Positions 10,163-20,846 of a DNA stretch of 64,000 nucleotides are shown piece after piece. The notes below the pieces were generated by a model. It had not been told where the DNA came from, made no database searches, and worked only from the letters and a program-made list of their open reading frames with translations. Position numbers and translations under genes: made by a program. Origin of the DNA: Loripinus fragilis (taxonomy: Eukaryota; Mollusca; Bivalvia; Lucinida; Lucinidae); assembly GCA_964019695.1 (NCBI GenBank), contig OZ026516.1, positions 101,308,368-101,372,367 on the forward strand. The letters run 5' to 3'. Position 1 is the stretch's first letter. Each line of letters begins with the position of its first letter.

Positions 10163-10375
10163 TTACTCATTTCCTACTAGTATCGTTTGCTGATAACCTT
10201 TGCAAACAGTTTGGACCCAGACCAGGCTCGACAAAACGTCAGGCCTGATCTGGATCCAATCTGTTTGACACTCAGATGGTATTCCTGAAAGAATTTTTTT
10301 GAATAAGTTGATCAGCAGGTGACAAAAAAAGGATGACAAATTTTGCAGAGGACAAAGGAAGGGCATGAGAAAATG
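10163..10375. repeat. TTAA-class fold-back repeat (GATCAGG core)
   Basis: Contains TCGTTTGCTGATAACCTTTG, GGACCCAGACCAGG...GGCCTGATCTGGATCC and ATTCCTGAAAGAATTTTTTT. This is the inverted orientation of the family at 12683-12896. Confidence 0.65.
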
Positions 10376-11430
10376 AATTTATAATGTGATTCTTGATAAA
10401 CTGAAGTACCTGCTTAAACCTCTTTCATTCTGATGGATTATCCCATACAATCATGTGTCCATCTTTTATTTTAAGGGGTTGCCAGCCAAATTCCTTTAAA
10501 ATGATGTATTTCTCTCCCTGAAGATTGCTTTTATCTTTAATAGCAAACAGTGTAGACCCTGATGAAATGCCACCTTATGCAGAATTTACCTGGGTCTTTA
10601 CTGTTTACCAGAGTACCTGTTTATGGTGGGACATCAGATTTTTTGGTCAATCCATTGATATGGTTCTTATAAGTACCCATCATAACATATTTACATTTTC
10701 AAAACAAGCCTTTAATGAATCTTTAGATTTTTGCAACCGTTCTAGGCCTCACGAATGACACACATTTGATTGACAGCTGCCAAGCTCAATTGCCCGTGCA
10801 ATACGCTTCAAACATGGAATTCATTCGCCTGAAGTGGCACTGGTGTTTTGATTGACAGAGAGCCACACCCGAGTGGCATGTGCAAAACAAGCATCGTGTT
10901 TGCTCCATTGGCTGTCCGCGTTCAAGGTGGCTGTTCCGCTTTTCCGTTTATCACTCCGACAAAACCGTTTATACGATTACATATTAAATACAAAACTATT
11001 TTGTTTCCAAAATTATAAATAATTTTTCTATTTTATATATTTATTATAAAATGTAAATATAAGCAATAAATTCAATGTTGTGTGTGTTCATGGAAGCATC
11101 AATACTTCGGATCTCTTGCAAAGTTAACATGAAGCACTTTTGGCTTCGCTTACTTTGCAAGAGACCTGAAGTATTCATGATTCCATGAACAGACCAAAAA
11201 TTGAATTCATTTCTTAAATATACTCTTATACACACAACAAAATAGAACTTCAATACTTTCTCTAAGCTGTCAGCTGGCAAAGACTATTTTGACAGCTATT
11301 TAGTCTATTGGAATATAAGATAAAGCAGTGCTTGTGTAGTTTGCTTGGCAATACTGGCTAGCTTTTCCAATTCTCAGTGAAATCTTTGAATTCCCTTAAA
11401 CTTTCTATCATACAGTATCAGTTAACTTTT
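10376..11430. other. Unassigned AT-rich sequence with inverted repeats
   Basis: At 10540-10610 there is a copy of the TGTAGACCCTGATGAAATGC repeat. At 11070-11205 there is a stem formed by TCATGGAAGCATCAATACTT and its partner GAAGTATTCATGATTCCATG. No exon-like frame with recognisable similarity was found. Confidence 0.4.
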
Positions 11431-12678
11431 GAGCTCACCTGAGCCAAAGGCTCCAAGGTGAGCTAATAGTATACCAATGACTCCCGTGTCTGTCCATCAT
11501 CCGTCGTCCATCAACATTTTCAAACATCTTCTCCTCTGAAACTACTGGGCCAATTGAACTCAAATTTCATATGGAGACTCCTTAGGATGGGGAAACGAAA
11601 GTTTGTTCAAATGGTCTTTGAAACATGACCAAGATGGCCACCACGCCCATATATGGTAAAAACCCTTAAAAAAATCTTCTTCTCCAGGACCAGAAGGTCG
11701 ATGACCTTGGGACTTGGTATGTAGCACTAGGGATGAAGGGCCTACCAAGTTTGTTCAAATGATGATCCTAGGTTGACCCTGACCTACTTAATATCAAGGT
11801 CAAATTTGCTTCCTAGTGCATTTAAATGGGAAAGTTTTTGAAAAGAGTGGAAGCCAAAGTCATTATAAATACTAGATACGTTTAACATAATGGGACAATG
11901 GCTATAAAGAAGTCCCAATGGTCAAGGTTGACCTTTCACTTGAGGTAGCTCATATTGGAGTCCCATCAATATATTAAAATGTAGTTTTCTGAGAAACCAC
12001 TAAGCCAATTGAACTCAAAATTTATATGGCTACTACTTAAGTTGAGGGGAGTAAATTTTATAAGAAACGTTTATGGTCACATGACTAAGATGGCTGCCAT
12101 GCCCATATAAGGTAAAACCCCTTTAAATATCTTCTCCTCTGGAACCAAAGGGTCAATGGCCTTGGCACTTGGTATGTAGCATTTGGGATTTGGGCCCTTC
12201 CAGGTTTGCACAAATGATGAATCTGGGTTGACCTTGAGCTTTTTTACGGCAAGGCCAACTTTGATTCCTAATGCTTTTATATTGGAAAAATCTTGAAATG
12301 TTTATTTTTTCTATAACTGTTTAAGCGGAAATCATAATACTTTGCCAGAAATGTTAAACCGAATGAGACTCTGATTTTATAAGCACCAAAGATCAAGCTG
12401 ACCTTTGACCTTTCATCCAAGGCCACTCATTTTGGACTGCTACATACATATCTAAACATCTTTTTCCAAGAAATCACTGGGCTGTTTGAACTCAAATTTT
12501 ATATGGAGTATTCAGTAGATAAAACAATATAAATATGTTTTAGATCACTTGACCAAAATGGCCACCATGCCCATATATGGTAAAACAACATATGTTAATA
12601 TAATTTTTTAAGCCTAAGTTGACCGTGACCTATTTTAACATTATTAAGAAGATCAGGTGAGTGCTTCAGGTCCTCTAG
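11431..12678 (+). repeat. GAGCTCACC repeat, unit 1
   Basis: Starts GAGCTCACCTGAGCCAAAGG and ends GATCAGGTGAGTGCTTCAGG near 12678. The inside has the family's phrases (CCATCTTGGTCA-, CATATATGGTAAAA-, CCTAGGTTGACC-like). Units 2 and 3 run in the opposite orientation. It is non-coding, and open frames here are chance. A fold-back MITE sits directly at its right end. Confidence 0.7.
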
Positions 12679-12682
12679 TTAA

Positions 12683-12896
12683 CTCTTTGCATGCTGGGTA
12701 ATTTTTCATGATTTCTGCAGACTTTTTTCAAAATTAAATTTTTCAAAAAACTCCTTAATGAATACTATCAGTGTCAAATGGTTTGGATCCAGATCGGGAT
12801 CAACAAGGATCGAGACATTTTGTCAGTCCTGATCTGGGTCCAAACTGCTTTGTAAAGGTTATCTGTAGACAAAAAAAGTCACTGCTAGTAAGGAGA
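12683..12896. mobile_element. TTAA-flanked fold-back MITE (CTCTTTGCATGCTGGG family)
   Basis: TTAA at 12679-12682 precedes CTCTTTGCATGCTGGGTAAT. The right end is the complement, GAGAGTTA. The centre is TGGATCCAGATCGGGATC... with its inverted partner CCTGATCTGGGTCCAAAC. TTAA flanks plus C-starting termini recall piggyBac-type MITEs, but no transposase was seen. Sibling copies: 17081-17262, 18939-19154, 31873-32180, 37137-37335, 61141-61345, 62640-62870 and 63760-63935. The last 60 bp of the window begins another. Confidence 0.65.
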
Positions 12897-12932
12897 GTTA
12901 TGAAAGGTACAGGAAAGAATATGCTCCCTTTT

Positions 12933-13070
12933 AACCCTTTACTCCATAATAACGCCTTTTGAGGCCTTTGAAATATCATGTATTTGAAAATATTATGGAA
13001 AATGGAGCATTTGCTCTTTAAGCAAATTTGCCCCATTTCCACAATATTTTCAAAAGTTTTCAAAACTTAA
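12933..13070. repeat. Hairpin GAAAATATTATGGAAAATGG...
   Basis: GAAAATATTATGGAAAATGG (12987) pairs with CCATTTCCACAATATTTTC (13034). The left edge TTAACCCTTTACTC is echoed, inverted, by GAGTAAAGGGTAAA at 15998-16011, so the GAGCTCACC units 2 and 3 may lie inside this older fold-back element. That nesting is an inference. Confidence 0.4.
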
Positions 13071-13132
13071 CTGAAATTTTTGTTGAATTTTTTCAATGTT
13101 GTCTAAAAATAGAAATAATGTCATGATCTAAA

Positions 13133-14675
13133 CTAGAGGACCTGAAGGTCCTGAAGCGCTCACCTGATCTCCTTAATAATGTTAAAATAAGTCAAGGTCA
13201 ACAGAGGCTTATTATTTAAACATATTTTGTTTTACTATATATATGGGCATGGTGGCCATTTTGGTCAAATGACCTAAATATATTTATATATATACATGTA
13301 TATGATTTCCGCTTAAACAGTTATAGAAAGATGAACATTTGAAGATTTTTCCATTATAAATGTAATAGCCTAGGAATCAAATTTGGCCTTGCTTTAAAAA
13401 AAGGTCAAGGTCAACCCAGATTCATAATTTGTGCATACCTGGGAGGGCACACATCCCTAATGCTACATTCCAAGTCCCAAGACCATTGGCCTTTTAGATC
13501 CAGAGGAGAAGATATATAAAGGGTTTTTACCTTATATGGGCATGACGGCCATCTTAGACATGTGAGCATTAACATTTGTTATAACTTTACTCTTCTCAAC
13601 TTAAGGAGTCTCCATATGAAATTTGAAATCAATTGGCCTATTGGTTTCTGAGAAAACTATGTTTTAATATATTGATGGAACGCCAATATAAGCGACATTG
13701 GCCGAAAGGTTGAAGGTCAACTTTGACTGCTGGAACTAATTTATAGCCATTGTCTCATCAGGTTTAACATATCAAGTGAGAATAATGAATTTGGCTTCAA
13801 CAGTATTCATAAAATCAACTTTTCGAAAGGTTTCAAATTTAAATGCATTATGAAGCAATTTTGACCTTGATGTTAAGTAGGTCAAGGTCAACCTAGGATC
13901 ATCATTTGAACAAACTTGGTAGGCCACACATCCAAAATGTAACATACCAAGTCCCAAGGTCATCAGCCTTCTGGTTCTGGAGAAGAAGATTTTTAAAAGT
14001 TTTTTACCATATATGGGTATGTCAGCCATCTTGGTCAGGTGACCAAAACAATTTGTAAAAATTTTGGCTAAATTATCACAAGGAGTCTTCATATGATATT
14101 TGTGTTCAATTGGCCTAATGGTTTCTAAGTAAACTATGTTTTAATATATTGGTAGGAATCCAATATGAGCGACCTTGGCTGAAAGGTCAAAGGTCAACCT
14201 TCACCCTTGGAACCTATTTATAGTCATCGTCTCATAAGATTGAACATACCTAGTGATTATAATGACTTTGGCTTCAACAGTTTTCAAAATATCATCTTTT
14301 CAAAAAAAATCCCATTTAAATGCATTAGAAAACAAATTTGACCTTGACGTTAAGTAGGTCAAGTCAACCTAGGACCACCATTAGAACAAACTTGGTAGGC
14401 CACACATCCCCAATGCTAATACCAAGTCCCAGATTCATTGGCCTTCTTGTTCTGGAGAAGAAGATTTTAAAGGGTTTTTACCATATATGGGCGTGGCGGC
14501 CATCTTGGTCATGTGACCAGGACCATTTGAGCAAACTTTTGTTTCCCCATCCTAAATAGTCTCCATATGAAATTTTAATTCAATTGGCCCAGTGGTTTCA
14601 GGGGAGAAGACGCTTGATATTGTTGACAGAGGGATGGACGCAGTGGTCATCGGTATACTAATAGCCGCACCTTGA
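13133..14675 (-). repeat. GAGCTCACC repeat, unit 2 (inverted)
   Basis: Begins AGAGGACCTGAAGGTCCTGA and CGCTCACCTGATCTCC, the complement of unit 1's end. It ends with GGTATACTAATAGC. It is longer than unit 1 because two sub-blocks are repeated: the phrases AAGGTCAACCTAGGA and CCATATATGGG recur at 13880-14010 and 14360-14490. Confidence 0.65.
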
Positions 14676-14680
14676 AATTA

Positions 14681-15988
14681 GAAACCTGACGGTCCTGAAG
14701 CGCTCACCTGATCTCCTTAATAATGTTAAAATAGGTCAAGATCAACTAAGGCTTATAATGAAACATATTTTGTTTTATGGGGGTTACGGCCATTTTAGTC
14801 AAGTGACCTAAAACAATCTAATGAATACTCAGTCAGACAGCCCTGTGATTTCTGAGGAAAATATGTTTAAATAGGTATGTGGCAGTCCAAATGAGTGGCC
14901 TTGGATAAAAGCTCACAGGTCAGCTTGACATTTGGTACTTGTATAAAACCATTGTCTCATAAGTTTAAACATTTCTTGCAAGTATTATGATTTCGGCCTA
15001 AACAGTTATAGAAAAATGAACATTTCAAGATTTTCCCCACTAAGGGTTCTACAGTTTAAAAAAAAAAAAAAAAAAATCCCATTTAAATGCATTAGGAAGC
15101 AAATTTGACCTTGACATTAAAGGTCTTGTGAAGCTTCAAAACCATTTTTGAAACTCGTCATGACTTAAATGACAGCCATGAGAAAACCAAAATGCTGAAA
15201 ACCCCATCTTAAAAATCCAACCGAGTCAAAAGTTATGCAAGTTTTAAAATTATGCAAATAAGCATATAAGCCCCGCCCATATTATTGTTTCGAGATGATT
15301 TTTTCAAAATGTCATATTTTATGTTGTGTGATTTCTAAGCAATTAAAAACAGCAAAATTAAGCTTTTATATGCAAATGTTGAATTTTATCATATTGAATC
15401 ATTTTCAGCAAATAAAATATTTAACAATGTTAAAACAAATGAAATATATTAAATTTAATATTTCAAAAAGCTCAAATGACGTCATATGAGCCTCTCGCAT
15501 ATTTTCATCTAATTAAATATTGAAACCTTCATAACTTGGCAACTAGTTTGAATTTTTCGATGGGACTTTCTACATTCTGCTTCTCTCATTACTGGCTTTT
15601 CAATCAGTAGGAGTTTAAATAAAGTTTTTTTGAATGTTCACAAGACCTTTACGTAGGTCAAGGTCAACCTAGGATCATTATTTGAACAAACTTGGTAGGC
15701 CCCACATCCCCAATGCTACATACCAAGTCCCAAGGTCATCAGCCTTCTGGTTTTGGAGAAGTAGATTTTTAAAGGGTTTTTACCATATATGGGTGTGGCG
15801 GCCATCTTGGTCATGTGACCAGGACCATTTGAACAAACTTTGGTTCCCCCATCCTAAGGAGTCTCTATATATTGGCCCAGTAGTTTCAGAGAAGAAGATG
15901 TTGGAAAATGTGGACAGACGACGGACGGACCCCGGAGTCACTGGTATACTAATAGCTCACCAATGAGCCTTCGGCTCAGGTGAGCTAA
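14681..15988 (-). repeat. GAGCTCACC repeat, unit 3 (inverted), interrupted
   Basis: Begins CCTGACGGTCCTGAAGCGCT and ends GAGCCTTCGGCTCAGGTGAG at 15984. It is split by the TA-flanked insertion 15120-15649. An A-run lies at about 15058-15076. Confidence 0.7.
15120..15649. mobile_element. TA-flanked MITE, 530 bp
   Basis: Inverted ends AAGGTCTTGTGAA and TTCACAAGACCTT, flanked by TA (15118-15119 and 15650-15651). The uninterrupted sequence is seen at 14340-14352 (GACCTTGACGTTAAGTAGGTC), which supports insertion at TA. The inside is AT-rich without a transposase. It is a Tc1/mariner-type non-autonomous element by its target site. Confidence 0.75.
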
Positions 15989-16017
15989 AAAGCCTATTGA
16001 GTAAAGGGTAAAAACGT

Positions 16018-16118
16018 GGAGCATTCTGCAATACTTTTGACCTGCATTAAGCTACCATTCGTCATTAAGATCTTTGTTTTATCTATTTTTGAGTGGTCGC
16101 TTAAGACAAGTTTTACTG
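16018..16118. mobile_element. CAGTAAAACCTGT MITE, right half
   Basis: Starts in the central GGAGCATTCTGCAATACTTT and ends AAGTTTTACTG followed by TA at 16119-16120. The left half is missing. Confidence 0.65.
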
Positions 16119-16452
16119 TATGTCAATTTATTGCTTATTGTGTAAATGAATTTGAAACTATATTTTGTGGTCTCATATTTTGGCGATTTTTGTTTTTACC
16201 ACCAATTATGCCTAATAAAAATAACAGCCAAATATAAGTGTTTTACAGTATATGAAATTGGTTATACCACAGTTTTAGATAAACAAAAATTTTCAGCCTA
16301 AAATTGTAAATATTTTCTTATCTATTATATTTAGCATATGTTTTGGGTGCTCAAAAGAACCGTCTCATTGAGACGGTTCTTTTGAGTACTCACAACATGT
16401 GTTTGGGTTGAAAAATAAGAAAACTCTTTTTCTGGTACGCACTCTTAACTTA

Positions 16453-16654
16453 TTTTGTTTTGTTTGTTTTGATTCTTTATGTCCCATCAACAATCTATCA
16501 GTTAAACAGGGACGGGTCTTCCTGGGTTGAACCAGTACTAAGCTAGGATAAATGTGTCTTGCTCAAGGACCACAACACAGTGACACCTGTGAGGCTGGAA
16601 CTCGCAGTCCCTCGGTCTCGAGTCAAGCACTCTACCACTGAGCCACTGCGCTCC
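16453..16654 (-). mobile_element. tRNA-derived SINE, family A
   Basis: Minus-strand head GAGCGCAGTGGCTCAGTGGT, degraded B box, core TCCTTGAGCAAGACAC, and 3' end GATGGGACATAAAGAATCAA with tail. It lies just downstream of the last exon found for the C7orf50-like gene. Confidence 0.75.
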
Positions 16655-16695
16655 CTCTTCACTAAAGTCCTGCACTATTCAAAATAGGTTATTAC

Positions 16696-16822
16696 CATGA
16701 CTGTTCTCATCCTCTTCCACATCTTGAACTATCTTCTCTGCTGCCTTGATGGTTTCATCTTTGGACCGCCCCTTCAGTGGTTCTATATAGCTTAGTAATA
16801 CCTCAAATTCCTCATCAGAAAT
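16696..16822 (-). CDS. C7orf50: C7orf50-like protein, internal coding exon
   Basis: A 127-nt exon encoding ISDEEFEVLLSYIEPLKGRS and then KDETIKAAEKIVQDVEEDENS plus His and one extra base. It is bounded by an acceptor (TTTATCTTTGAAG before 16822) and a donor (GTAAT at 16695-16691). Its upstream edge is phase 0 and joins the 19892 exon edge in frame. The join gives an MF-NES-L/ISDEEF run that aligns with the human C7orf50 stretch around MYDSDKVPDEHF, and LSYIEPLKGRS corresponds to LAYLEGLQGRA. It leaves in phase 1, so at least one more exon is needed; read-through would stop after five codons. The terminal exon, expected to be short, was not found. Confidence 0.8.
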
Positions 16823-17080
16823 CTTCAAAGATAAACATTTTCAGCAAAATTAGTATAGACTAAATTGTAAAAACTCATTGCATGCTCGGTAATTTTGCAT
16901 GTTTTTTTTGCATCTGCTGATGTTTTCCCCAAAACATTATTTCAGGATATCATCAGAGGGCCAAACACTATCTGCAATGGAAAAAAGGGTCATAAGCAGG
17001 CAAAGAGCTAAGTGGTATGGCAGTATATTCTAATACATGCAGCATAACTAAATTATAAATCCATTTTACAGCAAGTTTAA

Positions 17081-17262
17081 CTCTTTGCCTCCTGTGTGAT
17101 TTTTCATGTTTTTTGTTGTTTGCTGATTTTTTTAAAAATCTTTTTTTTTTTTGGATAAATTCTTTCAGGAATACCATCAGAGTGTCAAACAATTTGTCGG
17201 GCCTGGTCTGGGTCCAAACTGTTTGCAAAGGTTATCAGCAGAGGGCACTAGGAGGTAAAGAG
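17081..17262. mobile_element. TTAA-flanked fold-back MITE in the intron
   Basis: TTAA at 17077-17080, then CTCTTTGCCTCCTGTG. The inner palindrome is CAAACAATTTG...GGGTCCAAACTGTTTG, and the end is GGAGGTAAAGAGTTA. It lies within the C7orf50-like intron. Confidence 0.65.
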
Positions 17263-17360
17263 TTATATAAGGCTACAGCCTCAAATATGACTGCTATGTT
17301 TTGCTGCCAACTTCTTTAAATTTTGCCAAATAAAATTAGCTTGCATCTGACAGTTACATG

Positions 17361-17960
17361 GATAGTTTCTCATATCACAGTATGTAAACTGAAATAAACA
17401 TCCTGTACCGGTTCCTCCTAGCTCTCGCCTTATAAACATGAATAACAACACTCGTGCGTAACCAGTAGTCGGAAAAATGTGTGTATTTAGGTACATGAAC
17501 ACGTTTCGATTTATATTGTTAGCGATACAGACAATACACTTTCGAACAAGGTAAGAAAAGCCATTTTATCTATTTTATTCCATTTTATTCCATGATTTTA
17601 ACGGTTTCCTCCTTTGCATTTTGCTTTGTTAAAAAACGACTTGCTCACAATCAGAGCCGTTCTGTGCCGAAAACGAGCTTAAATGCCAGTTTGCATGGTT
17701 TTAGTGGAATTGGCAATCACATGTTTAAATGATTACATGGTTGTAACTATGAAAGTTACTAAGAACTATGGAAAAATGAATTTTAATAGGTGGGTCCTCG
17801 CAATTACAGCTGTACCAACAACTCTCAGATTACGCTTTCCGACAACTGGTTACGCACCAGTGCTGTAATTCATATTTATAAGGCGAGAGCTAGGAGGAAT
17901 GGGTACAGGATGTTTATCTCAGTTTACATACTGTGCATATTGTACAATATTGAGACTATC
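17361..17960. mobile_element. Fold-back element with ~100-bp inverted repeats, intronic
   Basis: The left arm (GATAGTTTCTCATATCACAG through GCGTAACCAGTAGTCGGAAA) pairs with the right arm ending GAGACTATC at 17960. Shared blocks include CATCCTGTACC, CCTCCTAGCTCTCGCCTTAT and GCGTAACCAG. The central 350 bp has no recognisable gene. Confidence 0.7.
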
Positions 17961-18319
17961 TAAGCCTTATCATGCTGAAAATCTCATGCACAATGCTCCT
18001 CACCAAATATAATTCAATTCATTGACATAATTCAGAGTTTTCAGCATGTATTTAGTTACAAGCAGTGTGGATCCTGATCAGCTAGCTTCTTCTGGATCTG
18101 AGTCATCAGGGACCATCAGGTAGTTAAATAGACATAATAATAACTGCTATTGTTTTTTGGAAAATATGGTAAGAAGTTAAAGTGTATGAATATATTTTAG
18201 TCAAAAGTTTTACCTTATCCAGCCATTAGTTTTTGTCCTGAATATGCTGTCTGCTTTTTTACATCTGCTGCATATATTCAAATGCATTTCAGACTAGATT
18301 TAATCATGGAAGCATTTAG

Positions 18320-18396
18320 GCAAACAATATGAACCCTGATCAGGAGCAGTCTGATTTGGGTCCATATTGTTTGCATTATAGGCTACCTACAGGTAA
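18320..18396. repeat. AACAATATGAACCC fold-back repeat, intronic
   Basis: AACAATATGAACCCTGATCA pairs with TCTGATTTGGGTCCATATTG. It runs into GGCTACCTACAGGT, which resumes at 18773 after a MITE. Confidence 0.6.
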
Positions 18397-18772
18397 TAGG
18401 GCCTTTTCCAGCAATTTTGGGAAAAGGCCCCACGCCAAAATTGGGAAAAAAGATCGACTTAACATCAAAATTTACCAAATTAACAACATAGAACATTACA
18501 AGGGTAGCAAAATATATCCTCAAAATCAAGTTATTTTAGATTATATAATGCCAAGCATACCACTTAAGTACTAGTGTTTAAGTATCATTTTGATATGGGG
18601 CAGTGTGTCTCATAGGTAGTAGTGGTCTCTAAAAAAAAGTAGATTTTTTTTTTTTTTTTTTTACTTTTCTTAATTGGGAAAATCAGACATGGTATTGGGG
18701 AAAATGGGTGGCTATTATTGATTGGGAATGGGGCTGAAATTCGGCCCCTAGAGATGGGCAGAAAAGGCCCTG
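18397..18772. mobile_element. hAT-like MITE, 376 bp, intronic
   Basis: Ends TAGGGCCTTTTCC and GAAAAGGCCCTG, flanked by CAGGTAA (18390-18396) and CAGGTGAA (18773-18780), an approximately 8-bp duplication. The flank continues the fold-back repeat (GGCTACCTACAGGTGAAAGA). A T-run at 18645-18663 lies inside. Confidence 0.6.
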
Positions 18773-18938
18773 CAGGTGAAAGAGCAGACAACAAAACTCG
18801 TGACTGGTGGGCAAAGGGTTAATAGCCTCAATACGGTACGTATGTTGCACTCCCTGATCGAAGACAGGGAACCTGGTGTAGATGACGTGAACACTAAGGT
18901 ATTGTACAAAGGGTTTGCCTCATGACAGAATCTTTTAA

Positions 18939-19154
18939 TGCTCTGCATGCTGGGTAGTTTGTCATGCTTTTGTTGTCGTCTGCTGATTTTTTTCAAAATT
19001 ATCTTTTTCAAAAAATTCTTTCAGGAACACTATCAGAGTGTCAAACAGCTTTGTTCCAGATCAGGACCGACGTTCTGTCGGTCCTGATCTTGATCCAAAA
19101 TGTTTGCAAAGTTATCAGCAGACGACAAAAGTCGCCTCTAGCATGGTAAGAGTT
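18939..19154. mobile_element. TTAA-flanked fold-back MITE, intronic
   Basis: TTAA at 18935-18938, then TGCTCTGCATGCTGGGTAGT. The core CCAGATCAGGACCGACGTTC pairs with GTCGGTCCTGATCTTGATCC. The end GCATGGTAAGAGTT is the complement of the start. Confidence 0.7.
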
Positions 19155-19292
19155 GAGGCAGATTTTGCTTTGATGCTATTATGCATGTTCCAAGCCGGCA
19201 TACAGTCTCTGGCTAATATTGAACCACCATCGAAATTCCATTAGAATGGTGATTCCCTGGTGGGCAGATAGTGGCCCGCTCTTATATGCTTA

Positions 19293-19737
19293 AGCCAGAT
19301 TTTTTTTTATTAGTTGATTTACGGGAATTTTTTTTTCAGATTTAGGGTGGGGGGGACGAAAAAAAAATAAATAAAAAAGCTCTGAAAATGACCAGTGAAC
19401 TGGTCATTTTCAGAGCTTTTTTTTCTCATTTTCAGAGCTTTTTTTTTAATATCTCCAGAAAACACAGTAAAACTAGGGAGGTAAACCAACAGTCTATATT
19501 AAATCTTTAAATATTTCATCATTTTCCTAAAAATCTGAACAGGACAATCACTTTTAACAGTGTCACTCTCAAAAATACACAGACAGAACCTCAAAAATAT
19601 ATTATTTTTTTCAACGAAACAAACAGTATTTAGAGTCGGTGGATAAAGTATAAAAATAATTTTAGAAATTATTTTTTCTACTTTACGGAAAATTACAGTA
19701 GGAGGGTTCGTATATCAACTGATAAAAAAATCTGGCC
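19293..19737. mobile_element. Harbinger-like MITE (GGCCAGATTTT family), intronic
   Basis: Inverted ends AGCCAGATTTTTTTTTATTA and its partner ending AAATCTGGCC, with TTA/CTA on the two sides (19290-19292, 19738-19740). An inner hairpin AGCTCTGAAAATGACCAGTG pairs with its complement at 19395-19420. Full siblings: 56521-59932, which carries a hAT insertion, and 61948-62330. A 3-bp TWA duplication and G-rich tips fit PIF/Harbinger. Confidence 0.7.
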
Positions 19738-19891
19738 CTACATGGTCACAAAGAGTCGATGAACATAGTTTACCATCTCAGGTCACTTTCTGTCTACCAG
19801 GGAAACGCCATTCATTGAATGGCGTTTCGCTGGTGGGCAGATAGTGTCCCGCTCTTATATGCTAACTGGGTCAATATTAATGTCTTCTTAC

Positions 19892-20503
19892 CAAAGATTC
19901 ATTGAACATATTGTGAAGTAGCCACACTTGTCTCACTTTTTGGAACTTCCAGTTATCTCTATCTATGTGCCACTGCTTCAAATACTCAATAGCCAATGGT
20001 TTTGCAGTTCCTGCTCGATCTCGTTGTCTCTGTCTAGCTTCCAGTTTTTGCAATTTTTTCTCTCTGCGCTTTTCTCTCTTCTTCTTTCTTATAGCCGCTT
20101 TCTCAGGATCTAGCTCTTCATCAATATTATCTGGATCACCCTCTAGGTCTTCCATTTTGTAAACGTTTTTAGTTCCCTTTGCGCTAGATTCACCTTTCGC
20201 TTGATTCAGCATTTCAGTAAGCCTATGTTCATTATCTTCATGAACAGTTTTCTTATATTCCTGCATGGTTTTAGTCCGAGCCTTTTTATTTTCCCTTCTC
20301 TTGGCATATTTATTCACATACTTCTCTTCACTTAGTGTTTCAGAATTGTCTATGTGTTCCTTCTTTTTTCTTTTATGATCTTTCACTACTTCATTTGAAA
20401 ATATTTTTCTCTTTTTACTATCTTTGTCAGTATATTCTGTTATGTGTTTTTTACCATCTCTCATATTTCTCCTTTTCTTCTTTTCCTTGTTTCCAAACTC
20501 CAT
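19892..20503 (-). CDS. C7orf50: C7orf50-like WKF-domain protein, first coding exon
   Basis: 204 codons from the ATG at 20503 to a strong donor (TTG|GTAAGA at 19891). The N-terminal 150 residues are very rich in Lys, Arg and Glu with several bipartite basic clusters, as expected for a nucleolar protein. A short coiled-coil-like stretch at about 130-160 (KKKREKRREKKLQKLEARQR) follows. The conserved WKF region starts near residue 170: IEYLKQWHIDRDNWKFQKVR, then QVWLLHNMF. In human C7orf50 the same place reads YLCRW...NWRFQKTRQTWLL. The exon joins 16822 in frame. The bases just before the ATG (TTATGCTCTAGCAG) look like an acceptor, so an untranslated upstream exon is likely. The molecular function of C7orf50 is poorly defined. 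Confidence 0.85.
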
Positions 20504-20846
20504 CTGCTAGAGCATAAAAATATATAAACTACATGTATATTCTTCATTAGTTAAGTTCCTTTATAAGGTTACATTTGGGTTCCATAGAAATGGAATATAA
20601 GAGAATCATGTTGTAAATGGACAATTTTACAAAAGAATTATAGCAAAATGACCATTTATTTAACTATAATTTCTTTGTAAAATTCCATGATAATTTTTTT
20701 TAGCCACAATATGACCTTGTTATGTATTAACTTTTTATAAAATATAGGTGTGTTTGTATGGACTGCACTGTATTTGGGACATCCCCCTGAAATATTGGTT
20801 CTTATCCCATACATATTCATCATGTTCATATTTATATGTGTATGAG
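20504..20846. other. Region upstream of the C7orf50-like start codon
   Basis: AT-rich, without a clear TATA box or CpG cluster. An acceptor-like CTCTAGCAG abuts the ATG, so the true promoter is probably farther upstream beyond an untranslated exon. Confidence 0.35.

Larger units (their letters stand above)
16823..19891 (-). other. Intron of the C7orf50-like gene, repeat-filled
   Basis: Bounded by GTAAGA and TTTGAAG. It holds five or more hairpin-forming elements (listed separately) and a hairpin at 19790-19835 (AAACGCCATTCATTGAATGGCGTTT). The phrase CTGGTGGGCAGATAGTG occurs twice, at 19259 and 19830, on either side of the Harbinger-like MITE, so the MITE landed in an older local duplication. 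Confidence 0.7.

Noticed and set aside
13772..14092. 106-codon minus frame and similar ones at 11560, 14338 and 15682
   Set aside because: Each traces the same phrases of the GAGCTCACC repeat; the frames are not conserved between units.
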